Assembly: GCA_013399115.1 (NCBI GenBank)
Contig: VXAA01003146.1
Coordinates: forward strand, 124,001 to 188,000
Length of the DNA: 64,000 bases
Origin: Anseranas semipalmata
Lineage: Eukaryota > Chordata > Aves > Anseriformes > Anseranatidae
Direction of reading: 5' to 3'
In this document: positions 13,238 through 25,700 of the stretch, in pieces
Position numbering within the stretch: position 1 is the stretch's first letter
Layout: the number at the start of each line of letters is the position of its first letter
Made by a program: the position numbers and the translations under genes
Notes under the pieces: model-generated
What the model saw: the letters and a program-made list of their open reading frames with translations, nothing else
Told to the model about the DNA's origin: nothing
The model's database searches: none

Positions 13238-13328
13238 GCAACCAGTTCACATATCAGATTTTTGTTTGTCATGAGAGTATCCCACAATCCACAGAAGTTA
13301 TTGGGGTGGTATGTAGCTGCCCAAAACT
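13238..13328 (+). other. Exon-like segment, unidentified
   Basis: A 91-base segment lies between a strong acceptor (TGCCTGCTTTCTGCTGCAG, ending at 13237) and a donor GTAAGTAG starting at 13329. Two frames are open throughout. The frame starting at 13240 reads Asn-Gln-Phe-Thr-Tyr-Gln and contains Cys-Ser-Cys-Pro near its end. It would need an upstream exon ending in a different phase from the one offered by 12244-12392. No family recognised. Confidence 0.2.
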
Positions 13329-16300
13329 GTAAGTAGTGGGAATTAATGTGATTTTTACTGATTGAAATAAAAATCAAAATCTCTTACAAAAACATACTCG
13401 TGAAACATTTTTTCCTGGCTGTTTGTAGACATCTATTAAGGCATACTTCCCTGCATAGTACCCACTGCATGCAACAGCAGTACTTTGTGATTATACGGGA
13501 CTAGTTTAGGCTTCAAAATGAGATCCAGATCTTTAGGAAAACTGTTCATTAGCCTTTCAAAGATCTTGGAAATAAAAATGAATCAATCTTTCCTGTTCTC
13601 AAGGAAAAGGTGCCATAGGCGGGATGCTGTTCCTTGGGCTGTCTTCCATATCACTTATGGATAAGACCCTGAACTTCAGCAGCAGTACCCAGTGAATTGA
13701 AAATGAATAATAGGGGGGAGAAGAAAAAAAAATCTATGTAAATTGGAACAGTTTCCAAAGTGACTCACCCTAAATCATAACAAAGATTCTGATCCCTTGA
13801 AACTGCTCATTGTGCCAAAATTACACAGCTGAGCTCTCTCACCCTCTATTTCACAATCCCACTCTAAAGCAGTTTACAGAAAATAATCAGGGTAGCACTC
13901 CACCCTGAAAATAAAATACTGAAATCAAGCTGAGGTTACATGAGGGAATTCTGCTAGCCTGAACAATGAAAAGGAATGGGAAGGAAAGAAGGAATTACCT
14001 TGCATGTAGATGGATTCCACCAGATCCCCTTTGAAAGAGATATAATTTTTGACATTATCTTTGTGAGGACAGCTGCTAAATGATCCCAGTTTCTGAACCA
14101 TGTGAGCAACTTGAATGCAACATTTTTGTTTTTATTTATTTACTAACTTTTTCTCTAGACCACGTTATATGTTCTCTAGACAAGAGGGCCAAACATTGAT
14201 GACAGAAATATTTTCAGTCAAAAAATACATTCTCTGTGGCAGAATTCTTGTAATTAGATTAAGTGCTGGCAATATTTCCACAAAACAACCAGTCTGATAA
14301 AACACTTAAAGTAAACCAAGTGAAAATGGAGCACATCGGCAATTCAGAGAAACCAGAGAAGTTCCAGGTTGTGCACTGCTCTTTGCTGGCTGTCCGCTTA
14401 CTGGAGTGTTAGGGTTCTTTTTTGTTTATTTTGTTTTACCTTGACCTTTATTTGGGAGAAGGGAACTTGTGATCTTAAGAGGAACAAGTATGGGAAGAGT
14501 CAGGTGTATGAGTCAACTATTTCACAAGTGCTGATGAAGAGGCTAAGATTTGCGTCATACTGAGAGAAACGTTGTTTCACAAGGGGGTCAAGATTGTTGT
14601 TGAAATGCCTCATCTTGTCAAGGACCCAGCCCGCAGTGGTTAAAAGAAGATAAATACTTGTTACATGAAATTGACCGTGAAATTAATTAAAAAAAAAAAA
14701 AATCCTCAGAGACTGATAAACTTGTAGCTGGGAAGCTTCAAGCTATATTTACAAAGAAAAAAAAAAAAAAAAGCATGTTAAAGCATGTTTAACAGCAAAC
14801 AGTGAAACTTTATTCTGAAATAATAGTTTCTCACATTGTTTTATACTAAAGAAAAAAAAAAGATTAATCTCTGTTCTCATCCTATGTTGTAATAGCAGTG
14901 TTGTAGAATATTAATTTGCCATTGGCAAAATACTCACCTGAGGGTTTTATTTATTTATTTATTTTGATATTACAGACAGATGTGGTTCTGCTGAAGACCT
15001 CAAATAAGGGTCAAATTTCTGTTTACAAGCAGCTGTGAAAAAGCAAGTCCTGAAGTATGGTTGTAAAATTACAATGGGGATGTATGATAAGCTGAGACAA
15101 TATTTAAAATGTATCAAATGTCCCCAAAGTCCCTGTTTCAGCTGATCTTTCTGGAAGGAGCTGGTGGTCACAGCAGAGGTCCATGCAGAAACATATTATT
15201 GTGACAAAACAGCTAACAGAAAGAGTTGTGTTGATCTGCACGTATTCTGGCAATATCTGTTTATGTCTGAACAAATGTGGACATAATCATTTTTGTCAGT
15301 GATGGATTTCCAAATCTTTGTGGGGAATCTTGCATTACCCCTGTACACACCTCTGTCAATAGATTAAAGCTACCTATTACGACTGCCCATCTGGAAGTGT
15401 TTCTGAAAATACACATAGAATTAAGAGGGAAAAAAAAAGAAACAACAATATTTTAAATGTTTTTTTTTTTTAATTATTATTATTGTTTAAATGTTTGCTA
15501 ATACTCTTGCTTAGCAGTATTTTGAGGAGGGTATCTACAGTGACAGTGGCTGTTAAGTGTTAAGGAAAAAAGAGCATCTTAAATTATTTATAGAAATGCA
15601 TATAGCCTTAGCCACTCCAGATAAAGCTATACTGAGAAGGCTGAAACACAGATTCAGGCCCAAACTTTCTCTATATCCTCATTATTTGGATGCAAGCCTG
15701 CCCCGAATTGACAGAAAACTAGTGGAAAAACCATACACTCCTACATGCCCTTGCACGGACTAAAGCATACACCAGCCTGCAGGGTACCAGGGTCAGACTT
15801 CACCCCTTTATCATGATCTCTTACTGACTTTTATCACGCTGTTGTGGGGCTGACACCAGGCAGATATCTCAGCTGAGAAGGTTTGTCCAGAAGGCTCATG
15901 GCTGGAAGCTTATACTTCCTTTTCACACTGTGGTTACATAGTGATGAGTGAATAATAGTCTGTATCCTGCAATGTGAATCCATAAAGCTAATTAGAGATT
16001 TTTTTGGTTTTCAGCATGATTCCTTAAGGGAAGGGTACATGTACCCTGTTACAGAACTGCTCTGTACTTGTTCATCTCCACTGGCCAGTACAGAAGATAC
16101 ATGTGAAAGATATATCAGCCTTTCAATGCTGAACTTTCTTGGGCCTTGTTTGTGTGAAATTCAGAGTGAGGTGGACAACCAGTGAAATGGTAGGTTTTTT
16201 TAAAATCCTGCTGCCTCTCTGTTCTTCTGTTCAGGACTAAAGCCGGTCAGGTTCTTTGAGCTTACTGGTGTTAGCCTGCAAAACAAAAAATGTCTTTCTA

Positions 16301-18270
16301 TAGATACAACAATAAGGAAACCTCCAGGTATTTGGGAGTTTGAGTTATGACTGTTTTGTATTAACAACCTTTTTGGATTCGATGTGATATTCCTCATTGG
16401 ATTTGTCCTGTGCTGTGGAAGAAATAAGAATTGGTGATCATACCAGGTCATTCTAAACTTAAAAATCTGTATGTTTTTAAACTCTAACACCAGGGCATCT
16501 GTCATAATTCAGGTCTTTAAGTTACCTAGCCAATGCAATATTAACCAGTGTAATCATGCTGACAGTCCAGAGTCAATAAAGAATCATCACATATATCACA
16601 GATGTATATTTTAAGATAAAATTATTTGCATTCTGAAGGTGCCTATTTATATCCTGTGACTGGAAAGGGAACTTCTGTGAGTAGCTCAGACTTTTAGTAG
16701 CTCAGATTATTAGAATTTAAGTGTATAATATTAGTTGAGTTTAATTTGTTTTGGTTGAATGACGGCAGCACCAGTATAGAATATTCTTCTTATATTGATG
16801 TGTTGACACATGACAGCAATAATTTCCTTTTTATTTCACCAGCAAAATAATACGAACAATTTAGTTCACCTTTTTCCACAAACTGCCTGCATTCAATAAG
16901 TCTCTTAAGTATGTGCCAAACTTCAGTTTAAATTTCAGTGTTGCCTTCTAGACAACCCGCCATAGACCAATATTGAGTGAAAGCTTCCTGGTTAAGGGGA
17001 ATTACCTTCATAGGCGTATCTCTTGAATCTTTGCCTTTGCATTCCTATCTAGAGTATCAGTAAACTGGGACTTGGTAGGGAGAAAGCACATCAGGTCGGG
17101 AAGGAAAGGGAAAGTCACAGTGATCTGTTGTGCTTGCTGCTGGTGTAGAGCATAGGCAGAATGCCTAGAGATGCCCTACAAAACCTTTAGTGCTATATCT
17201 ATACTGTGTATTTTTTCTTGGTCTCCAAGGCAGCTGGACTCAAGCTGGCCCTGATCCAAAGCCATGTGATTGCATGCATACAGCACCAGGCCCGAGCTTT
17301 GTCTCTTGGAAGGGTACATTAGCAAAAGTAGCACTGTGCTGTCAGCAGCTACCTGGATTTTAGTTTGCATGAAGCTCACAAGATGTGAGTTCACGTCTGT
17401 TCAGAGCATGGTGGGTATGCCTCAGTGTGCCTGTAATAAGCCAGGTAAATATTTTCTAAGTAGTCACAGGAGCACTAAGCACTGCAATATAAATTTGTGC
17501 TTCAACATGGCATGTGATTGGAATATCTTTGAGTTGCCTTCTTAATATCTTTACAATATAAGGGAAGGTTAGAATCTTTATTTTTGTACACGGAAGAAGT
17601 ACCAAGGGATCCTTACTCTTAGAAGCAGTATCTTACATTAGCTCAGTTCTACAAACTCTTATGCATGTGATTAACTTCGTTTATCTGAGTCGTCCCTTTC
17701 CAGTTCCATGGGACCACTCATACCTGAAGACTTTATTGAAGTTCATAACAGGAGTTCAAAGTTCACCTCTGAAAGCAGAATAAATTTTGAATCTCATTAA
17801 AAATATTGATCTGTGGCCTGTCAATCAGATGTACAAACTGATAAGAGCACTGGTGAAACATGGCTTTGACCAAGTAGGTAGAAAGGGGAGGAAGAGATTG
17901 TTACTGACTGTAACTCACCCAAGGGGCTTACCTCAAGGCAAAGCCTGAGGGCACATGAAATTTTCAAGAAGCCAATATCAACAACTTTCCAGAGATCTTT
18001 ATTGCTGTTAGATCACAGTATGTGAGTCTGGAGCTGAAAAAGACCACATCATTTGCACTAAATCCTCTATTTCTTGAAGTAGAATGTGGTTAGTGTAGCT
18101 TAGATTAACCTATAAAATATAAATGAAAGTCTGGACACACACTGTCATTTTTTAAAAAATCCAGCCATGATAATTTTTCTCTTCTTGCACTGAAGAACTT
18201 TGGAAATAGAAATACTTTAAAGCAACCTGTGAATGATAAACCGCACTGTGTCGTTCATCTGATCGTTACT

Positions 18271-18290
18271 TTTCTTAATTAATTAAGAAA
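18271..18290. repeat. 20-base perfect palindrome
   Basis: TTTCTTAATT is followed directly by its reverse complement AATTAAGAAA. An inverted repeat without a loop, made wholly of A, T and two C/G pairs. No function inferred. Confidence 0.9.
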
Positions 18291-19872
18291 TTATCTGATA
18301 TTTTTCCTAAGGAGGAACAGGAACTGTAGAAATGAATTCTGGGTTAGAGATAGCATCCACTCTGTGGAGTTCATGGTTTTTGAGCCTTACTACCTTCCAA
18401 AATCACTTGTTTCCTTTTGCAACCCTTCTATTTAACCCTTTTATTTAAAAATACTCGTGTAATTCGATATCCAGGACATCCTTTCGAGTCTGTGCCATAT
18501 GCAAAAAGAATAGAAACACCTCAAAAGTTATGTTACTGCAACATAGTCTACATTTATAATGAGAAGTTTTGATTTTTGTTTGTTTGTTTTGATTCTTTCT
18601 GAGCATGTTTGTAGGATTTTTTCTTTGCGAGACAACTTGGCAGCCTATGGTTAGGAACAATCAAGATCAATTTTCTCACCATCTTCACTCCTACTGCCAA
18701 AAGATGTCAGGAATGAATTTTCTGATGTATCACTTGTTGTATTGCCAAGACTCACTTTTCAGGGTAGTATATTTGTTTACAAGGCACACAAGACCATTTC
18801 AGTGGAATAGATTGTTCACAATTAGCATTCGAGCTAATATATTTGCAGAAATGACAGGCAAAGCATCTGCACTCTGTGCTAAGACACAATTTGCTTGGAT
18901 ATCTGCTCTCCTTTCAGATATTTAAGTTTTCTGTCTAGCCAACCAATAATTTGGTTTCCCTTTCCCCATTTTCTTGGCCTGGCCTATTGCTTTTTGGACA
19001 ATGGAGCAAGAAACACTTGTATTGCTTGAACATTCAAAAACTAGGTCATCACTAAACTTTTACACACCTCTCCTTTGTTAATCTCAGCCACTAAATACAC
19101 AGACCTCTTTAATACCTTATGTCTTAAAAATAAAAAGGGGTTTGACCATTGTGTGTCCTTTCCACAACAGCTTTACCACACAAATGAAGCTCAGGAACAT
19201 CTAAGGCCTTGAAAAATAAGGGTGTTTTAATCCAAACAGTTCTGCTAAGAACTGCCTGGCTGTTATTACTGGAGGAAAGCTTTCTCTGGAGAATGTCATC
19301 TTGAAAGATTACATCTGTAAGAGTCATCACTAATAGGGCATACATTTGACTTAGCATTATTTTCATTGATGCTTCATTCACTTCCTCCCTCTGTTCTTTG
19401 TTTGTTGTCAAATATTCATTTCACTTTGCCAGTCCCTAGCTTAATTTCTCAATTGGATGCTCTCTTCTGGTTTCTCATCCAGTCCTAATGAACACGGTTT
19501 AAAAGGAGTTATGCATTACATACATATGATACAATTTCTTTTCTCCAGTTTCTGATTCTCTCTCTTAGCCTCCCAACAGATAACCTCTTTTAAGGGAATT
19601 TTTGTAAACCTTTTCTGTAGTTATAGCTATCCATATTATAATAGGTGATAATGAGCAGAATAAGATGCTTTTTATTTTGAAGTCCCAGTGCTTTTCTACC
19701 CAGCCATGCTGCTGTAACATTTCTTTTCAATGGAAGGAGGGAGTGAAATTAGAGGACTGAGATCTAAATTATATTTTAGTGTGTGTGTGTCCAGAATATT
19801 TTGCAATATATAAATATGTATAATATGCTTTAGTTATACATTATATGCATACTGTATATATAATAAAAATAA

Positions 19873-19925
19873 TTAGAATACAATGGAGTGGAATAGAGTA
19901 GACAAGACTAGAACAGAACAGAATT
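19873..19925. repeat. Degenerate AGAAT/AGAAC pentamer repeat
   Basis: About ten five-base units with drift (AGAAT, GGAGT, GGAAT, AGAGT, AGACA, AGACT, AGAAC, AGAAC, AGAAT). It follows an AT-rich stretch at 19803-19870. An old, decaying pentanucleotide microsatellite. Confidence 0.65.
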
Positions 19926-22013
19926 GTGGTGAATAAAATGGTGCCTATTTTGTGGCATTTAATGCTATATGGTACCTAACACTTTATGGTACCAATACTA
20001 TTTCAGTTTCTGTTCTGTTTCTCTTCAGTTCAGACTAGAATTTGTGGACCACGTAAGGGGATGAAGTGTCCACCACGGACAAAACAGAACAGAAGGCTGA
20101 CCAGAATGCTCTGAAGTAACATTTGGAGCAGCTACTGACTTTACACAAATCCTGTGAAAAAGTATGATCTCTTTACTCATGGCTGATATTAAGGACTTGA
20201 GAATTCTTCCTCTGGCTTCATCCTCTTTGCTTGGTGGACATACGTTGGGACAGGAGTGAAAAGAGGATTGAAAAGTCCGCTCCTGGCATAGGAAGTCCCA
20301 CCGGAATATAAAGGACAAACAGTAGTTTTAGTTTGATTTTACTAGTCAAGATGAACATTATTCTTTCCATTGTCTTAACTCCAATCTTAAACCAAGTAGC
20401 CAAGTTGAGATAAATCTACTCATTGTATTGTCTGTGATATGAAGGATTATTTTGGTTATGGAAATGCAACTTTTTATATTATAGCTGTGCTCAATGGGGC
20501 CCTGCACAGTGATTTGCCCAGCCACAGTGAAAGCTTTTATCAATCAGCATTTTATAATGGTTATGTGACCACTTACTATTTGGTTTGGAACCCAGATGCA
20601 CTAATACCTTGAAGAAACAAACTTTTAAAATTCATAGTGGTGAGCAAAAGGAGGATCATCAGACATAAAGGGTTCTATGTGATGCATTCAGCTTCTGCCA
20701 CCTTAACTTCTGTTGAGTAATACCTTATTCAATAGCAGTTCTACAAATATGAAGGGGACAGCTCACAGAACAGGATATTATGTTCCCTGAGCAAAGCTGA
20801 CAATACATCCCTGAGATACCAAATGTGACAAAATTCAGTGGGGCACCTGTTAAGGGAGATACAAGTTCACAGCCTGCTGCAGGGTTTCACATACTATTAT
20901 GTCGCAGGAGATTAACACTCTATATGAAATCATTACCAGCCATTCAGGCTAAAATAAATATAAGGTTGTATCCAGTTTGCGGGTGAGTGCAGACTTGTTT
21001 TTTCAGTGAGAAAATATTACCTGATTGCTTATAATTACCTAGGTAGGGGAATAACGAGTTAATCTGGCACATGTCTCCAAATTTATTTATGAACACCATT
21101 TGAGCTTTAAAATATATGTTTAGTTTGTTTGCTTTATGTTGTGTATTATTTTAAGATGACACAAAAAAGAAAGCATGTAGTTGAAAATGTTCAAATCTCA
21201 AATGAAGAAGTCATTAGAAATGAATGGGCTGTGTGAAGCAAAACCATTACCACAACATCCTGCAGGATACAAAAAGCAGGCTAGCAGTAATTACAGTCCT
21301 GCAGGAAAAAATCAATAATTGTTTCTCATGCCTTTCTGATCAAAACTATGGTATGATATTAGCAACCCATGAAACAATAGGGTACTCATTTAATCTTACT
21401 TAGAAGTCTATAATGTTTATCAACACACTCATATTCTCTGTGCTTGCGCAAGCCTTTGGTATCTTGCTGTGAATGTCTCTGTGATGGAATCTTGGAGGAA
21501 AAATGTTTCTGTCATGCTTACATGGACTATATGTTGAAGAGGAAAGGGAATGAAGTGGTGATGCACTTAAGTATTGAAAAGTAAAAAGAAAATATTCAAT
21601 TAAGGTTCCAGAGGTATGTGTTACACTGTAGGATTTAATCCTCCTCTCCTGCTGTTGTGTAAATGAATAACTCCTCTGACTTCATCAGAGCAACACAACA
21701 TGAATCTGTTATAGTATGAGAGTCAAGTCTAAAGGGTACAACTAGCTCTTATTTTGCATTATTGCTATTAATTAAAAAATAAATAAGATTTTAATCACTG
21801 TTACTGAATTGTGGCTCTTCAGAACGGTCTTTCAGCTCCCAAAATGCTAATGCCCCAGGGACTTTACAGTTGCATATCAGATGGCAATTTTGTGTTTAAA
21901 ACAATTCTCTTTCAGAATGATACTTATCTTCCCCTTACCTGTAGAACTAACTATTTTGTCAAGGGAAACTGAGTTGCTTTCCAAAATGGAGAGATCAAGA
22001 AGCACATTATATG

Positions 22014-22303
22014 TGTCAAGGGATAGGACGAGGGGGAATGGGCTGAAGTTGCGACAGGGGAGGTTTAGGTTAGATATTAGGAAAAATTTCTTTACTGAGA
22101 GGGTTGTGAGCCATTGGAACAGGCTGCCCAGGGAAGTGGTCGAGTCACCATCCCTGGATGTATTTAAAAGACGTTTGGATGCAGAGCTTGGAGACATGGT
22201 CTAGTGGAGGGATTGTTAGTGTTAGGTCTTAGGTTGGACTAGGTGATCTTGAAGGTCTCTTCCAACCAAAAGATTCCGTGATTCTGTGTGATTCTGTGAT
22301 TAT
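22014..22303 (+). repeat. CR1 LINE 3' fragment with tail
   Basis: Plus-strand CR1. The frame from about 22018 to the TAG at 22202-22204 encodes the C-terminal end of the CR1 reverse-transcriptase protein, including [21 protein letters not shown] and [23 protein letters not shown]. The stop is followed by a typical 3' UTR (GGTTGGACTAGGTGATCTTG, AAGGTCTCTTCCAACC) and a tail of ATTCTGTG units ending near 22303. The surviving coding end is free of stops, so the copy is fairly young, but it is 5'-truncated and cannot make an active protein. Confidence 0.88.
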
Positions 22304-23948
22304 AAAATTCAAGTCCCTTTCAGGAACATAATATTTTTCTGTGACTTATTTATGGTTCTATCATTTCGTATCTGGCATGGCAATGTAGAATATCATTTAC
22401 TTATATTTCAGCCATACCAGCTTTTGAGCAAGTATATATTGCACACATTCATTAAGCTATGCGTACATGGCGTATTGACAAATGCTATTCCAAGTCTTCA
22501 AAGCACTGATTCAGCTCAGCACACATAAGAAAGCTCATCTTGAAACATATGCTTAAGCTGATATCTTCTGGATAAGCCACTTAAAATGGGAATTAACTTT
22601 AAGGAACTGCATACATGTTTTGTTCAGTTGGGCCCTTTTTCTTCTTTGAATCTTCCCCACACATACACGCTATGCCCAAATTAACTGCCTGGAAAACATC
22701 AGACAAGTGTTCCTCTGTGCCACAACTGGGAAAACTTCAGTCCACAGGTCAATTTGAGGAACATTGTGATATGAAGAAGAAAATCTGATTGCTAACTGCT
22801 ATAAATACTAGAAATTACAGTCAGACAGTAAAAACCATTAGGGATTATTTAAGTTTCAATGCAATGAAAACAGTGCAAGCTGCCATAAATTAAGTGAGTT
22901 CATTGCTTGTTGAGCCATGTTTACCTCAGCTAAGCTCTGAGGCAACCAACAATATTTAACACCGGCAAAAACTGTAAAAATGATAAATAATGGTTCAAAA
23001 GTGTCTACTTCAAATATTAAAATAAAATAACAATGAAGTTTCTAACATATCCACTGAAGACAACTCTTTAAGGAAAAGATGCTCCAATTTAGACAAAGTT
23101 AAACGTGTTTAATTTCATTCATCTGCTTAAATATTTCAATATATATCAGATGTTTTCTAAAACACGGCCTAAGGAAGGAACACTAGGTTTACCTATACTA
23201 CTCTCATGTGATTAGCTCTCAGTACAGTTTATTTATATTTTATATAATTAAGATCTAACAAATGAGATATTCCTATTTGAGCATAAGAAAAATTATATCT
23301 GACCACCTTACTGGTGGAAAATATGAAATGAAATACAAGCTTGTCTTTTCAACCTACTGCATGAGCTCATTACAAGAACAAATTAGAATAAACTAATGGC
23401 TAAAGTGTGCTTGCTGACGACAGTGTGTTAGTAATTTGCTTAGCTAGAAATGCCTCCAAAATCACAGATTCTTCAAATAAGATACTCAGCATCACTAAAT
23501 AAAATAAGCTTATTGCTTAATGTTCCATTAAATTTTATATGTACCATAAAGCAGATTTACTCTGGATGGGATTCTTAATTTAATTATGGGATTGTCATTC
23601 AACTTTATATCTGGAAATAGATATCTACCAACTTTTCTGAGCATGATTTTCATATCTGTTAAGTATCTGCATCTCCTACTGACTTATTAGAAATTGTGGG
23701 TGCCCACCACATCTGCAGGATAAAATTATAAGAACCTGAGTGGATTAGAAATATCCACCTCACAGTTCACAAATTGTCATATGTTATTATGCTAAAACAT
23801 ATTGATCTCCAGACCCAGCAATTTGTGAAGGTAACACACCATTATGGTCATAACTATCTGCATCCTCACACGTAGCCTGACTTTGTACTACAACATACAC
23901 ATCAAGCAAGTCATTATGTTAATTACAATGCCTTTATAAAGTTGTAAA
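22304..23948. other. AT-rich unique DNA, nothing recognised
   Basis: Highly AT-rich with short frames only. No repeats, RNA or splice-bounded frames that I can support. Confidence 0.6.
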
Positions 23949-24090
23949 TTTACAGGCCAGAAGGGACCATACTAATCAAATAATCTGACCACTTGTGTAA
24001 TACAGACAATACATTTACCCAGAAAATTCTGCATCAGACTCAAATTTCTTATATGAGCTCAAGAGTAGCTTCTGCAAGGACGTCTAATAA
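23949..24090 (-). repeat. Ancient CR1-type 3' end (archosaur/turtle type)
   Basis: The string GGCCAGAAGGGACCATACTA, followed by AATCTGACC, then TGTAATACAGACAATA, and a CCCAGAAAATTCTGCATC segment, matches the minus-strand 3' region of old CR1 families that I know from turtle and crocodilian genomes (AGAAGGGACC, ATCTAGTCTGACC, CTGTATAACACAGGCC). Avian CR1s usually read GTTGGAAGGGACC here. It is a short, diverged relic, likely inserted before birds diverged. Confidence 0.6.
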
Positions 24091-24238
24091 AACTTGTAAA
24101 TGACTGCTAATTATACCATCGTGTGGCATGCCACTTCTAAACGCATTCTGACTTGCCTTCATGTTCACACCAATATTGTTGGATCAGTCATTACATTGTC
24201 TCTGCTAACCTATTACATATTGCTTCATTTACTTACAG

Positions 24239-24329
24239 GCATCATTTAGTTATTCCATGTATGATGCACAACCCAGTGCTGATGGCATTCTAGGATATAC
24301 TGGTCTGATTACCTCCTCTGTATATTCAA
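24239..24329 (+). other. Exon-like segment, unidentified
   Basis: A 91-base segment has an acceptor CTTCATTTACTTACAG ending at 24238 and a donor GTAAGTTTC starting at 24330. Only phase 0 is open (30 codons plus one base). The peptide begins Ala-Ser-Phe-Ser-Tyr-Ser-Met-Tyr-Asp and is rich in Ser, Tyr and Gly, without the bias of low-complexity translation. The other frames stop after 3 and 17 codons. No family recognised. It begins 150 bases downstream of the ancient CR1 end. Cross-species conservation would decide. Confidence 0.25.
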
Positions 24330-25369
24330 GTAAGTTTCTCTTTGCAATTCAGTGTGGATGCATTTGCAAAAACCAATATTCTTACCTTTCAGTTTTCCAG
24401 AAATTTGTTTTGTATGTTTCAGGTGGATACACAGTCATCATTAACAAGCAACTTAATATCTTCCCTTCTTGTAAATCTGATCTGCTTATTTTATAAATCA
24501 ATCAATTCACTGCAAAAATTGGTAGATAATAAATTCTCCATGTATTCAAACTTACACAATAAATGTTCTTGCTTTAAGCTTGTGTGACTACATTGCATAC
24601 AATAGCATAGCATGTTACTGAATTAGCTTTACCTGTGAAAAACAGCTAAACTAAGTGTTATAAAAAGAAAAATGCTTATACTGTAATGCATACTGTTAAC
24701 AAAGTAATCTCTTGCCTACACCACTCACCACTCTCTGGCCTCACAATGAGAAAAAATGGGGAATACAATTTCTTCATCAAAGCCAAAATCATTCTGGTGA
24801 GGAGTCACTCAAAATTTGGTGCTGGTATACCTACAGACCAAGTAATATAGGCTCACTGAATACTGAAAATCTGGCAGTTCAGTTATGGCTCAAAATTCAA
24901 AAATATATTTATGTAGTGGACAGGTGTGCAATTTACAATGGTGACAGGAATTGTCTCCCTAAATCCTGTATGTGCTTCATCTCTATTCATCATTAAAGTT
25001 CTGTTTCACTTGCAGCTACTGTACTGTGCTGTACTGCATGAAGGTTATCAGCCATGCTTACAAACTTTTTCATCATACCATTCTATTTCCTGTATCAGTG
25101 TGTAAACTTTTGGATTTGGGAACACGTTCCAGCTCCTGGATCTTGCTAGAGATGCCTTTCATCTCCATGGTGGGTCCAAAACTCTGGGACACAGCATTTC
25201 CCATTATCTTGCCAAACTTCTGTTCTCAATAGGAATGAAACTCAAAATGTGTGAGTTGGGAAAAAACAACAACAAATGATAAACTCTGGTTGTCTCCCAA
25301 TGTCTATGTAATCTTTCCTTGAATAGAACTGTTATCAGTTATGTAAACCCAGTTGGTTCAAGCTGTTGA
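24330..25369. other. Unique DNA, nothing recognised
   Basis: Short frames only (for example 24712-24996 on plus), with no domain-like content. Confidence 0.55.
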
Positions 25370-25700
25370 TAGGACAGTACAGGTTAGAAGAGACCCCAGG
25401 AGGTCTCTAGCTCAACTTGTTGCTCAGAGCAGGATAAGCTGCAAGGATACCCAGATTACTCAGGACTTTAGTCAATCAGGTCTTGAAAATCAGAGAATGA
25501 AGACTGTATATCCTCCTTGGGCATGGCCTCAAAGTTTCTTCTTATATCTGATAATACTTATGTTGTTTCAAATAATGCTGTTGTCTCTTGCCCTCCAGCC
25601 ATGTCTCACTGTGCATATTGTCAGCTATCCTCAATTTGATGCCATCTGCAAACTTGACAGGAGTACACTCCATCCAATTCATCATTGATCGGGTGATTTT
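25370..25700 (-). repeat. Old CR1 LINE fragment
   Basis: On plus, the order is that of a minus-strand CR1: GTTAGAAGAGACCCCAGGAG, CTCAACTTGTTGCTCAGAGC, GGATAAGCTGCAAGG, then after a diverged middle part GCCATCTGCAAACTTGACAG and TTCATCATTGAT. The last words match the segment normally reading GTCATCTGCAAACTTGCTGA in CR1. The piece is diverged and has internal deletions. The open frame at 25353-25688 on plus is antisense to the element and is not a gene. Confidence 0.7.

Larger units (their letters stand above)
13329..22010. other. Long unique AT-rich stretch, no gene recognised
   Basis: No gene recognised in about 8.7 kb. Low-complexity content: A-runs at about 14690-14702, 14757-14772 and 14849-14861, a TTTA repeat near 14947-14964, an AT-rich tract at 19803-19870 and a degenerate AGAAT-type pentamer at 19873-19925. 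A 20-base perfect palindrome lies at 18271-18290. The patch at 17150-17450 is GC-richer and may be an old transposon. Confidence 0.5.

Noticed and set aside
18000..18100. AGCTGAAAAAGACCACATCA as another ancient CR1 3' end
   Set aside because: Some resemblance to the GAAGGGACC region, but too short and diverged to support without an alignment.
21877..22204. Overlapping 106-107 codon frames near 22 kb as host genes
   Set aside because: The plus frame is the C-terminal end of the CR1 reverse-transcriptase protein; the minus frame is its antisense shadow.
25353..25688. 111-codon plus-strand frame
   Set aside because: Lies antisense across an old CR1 fragment.
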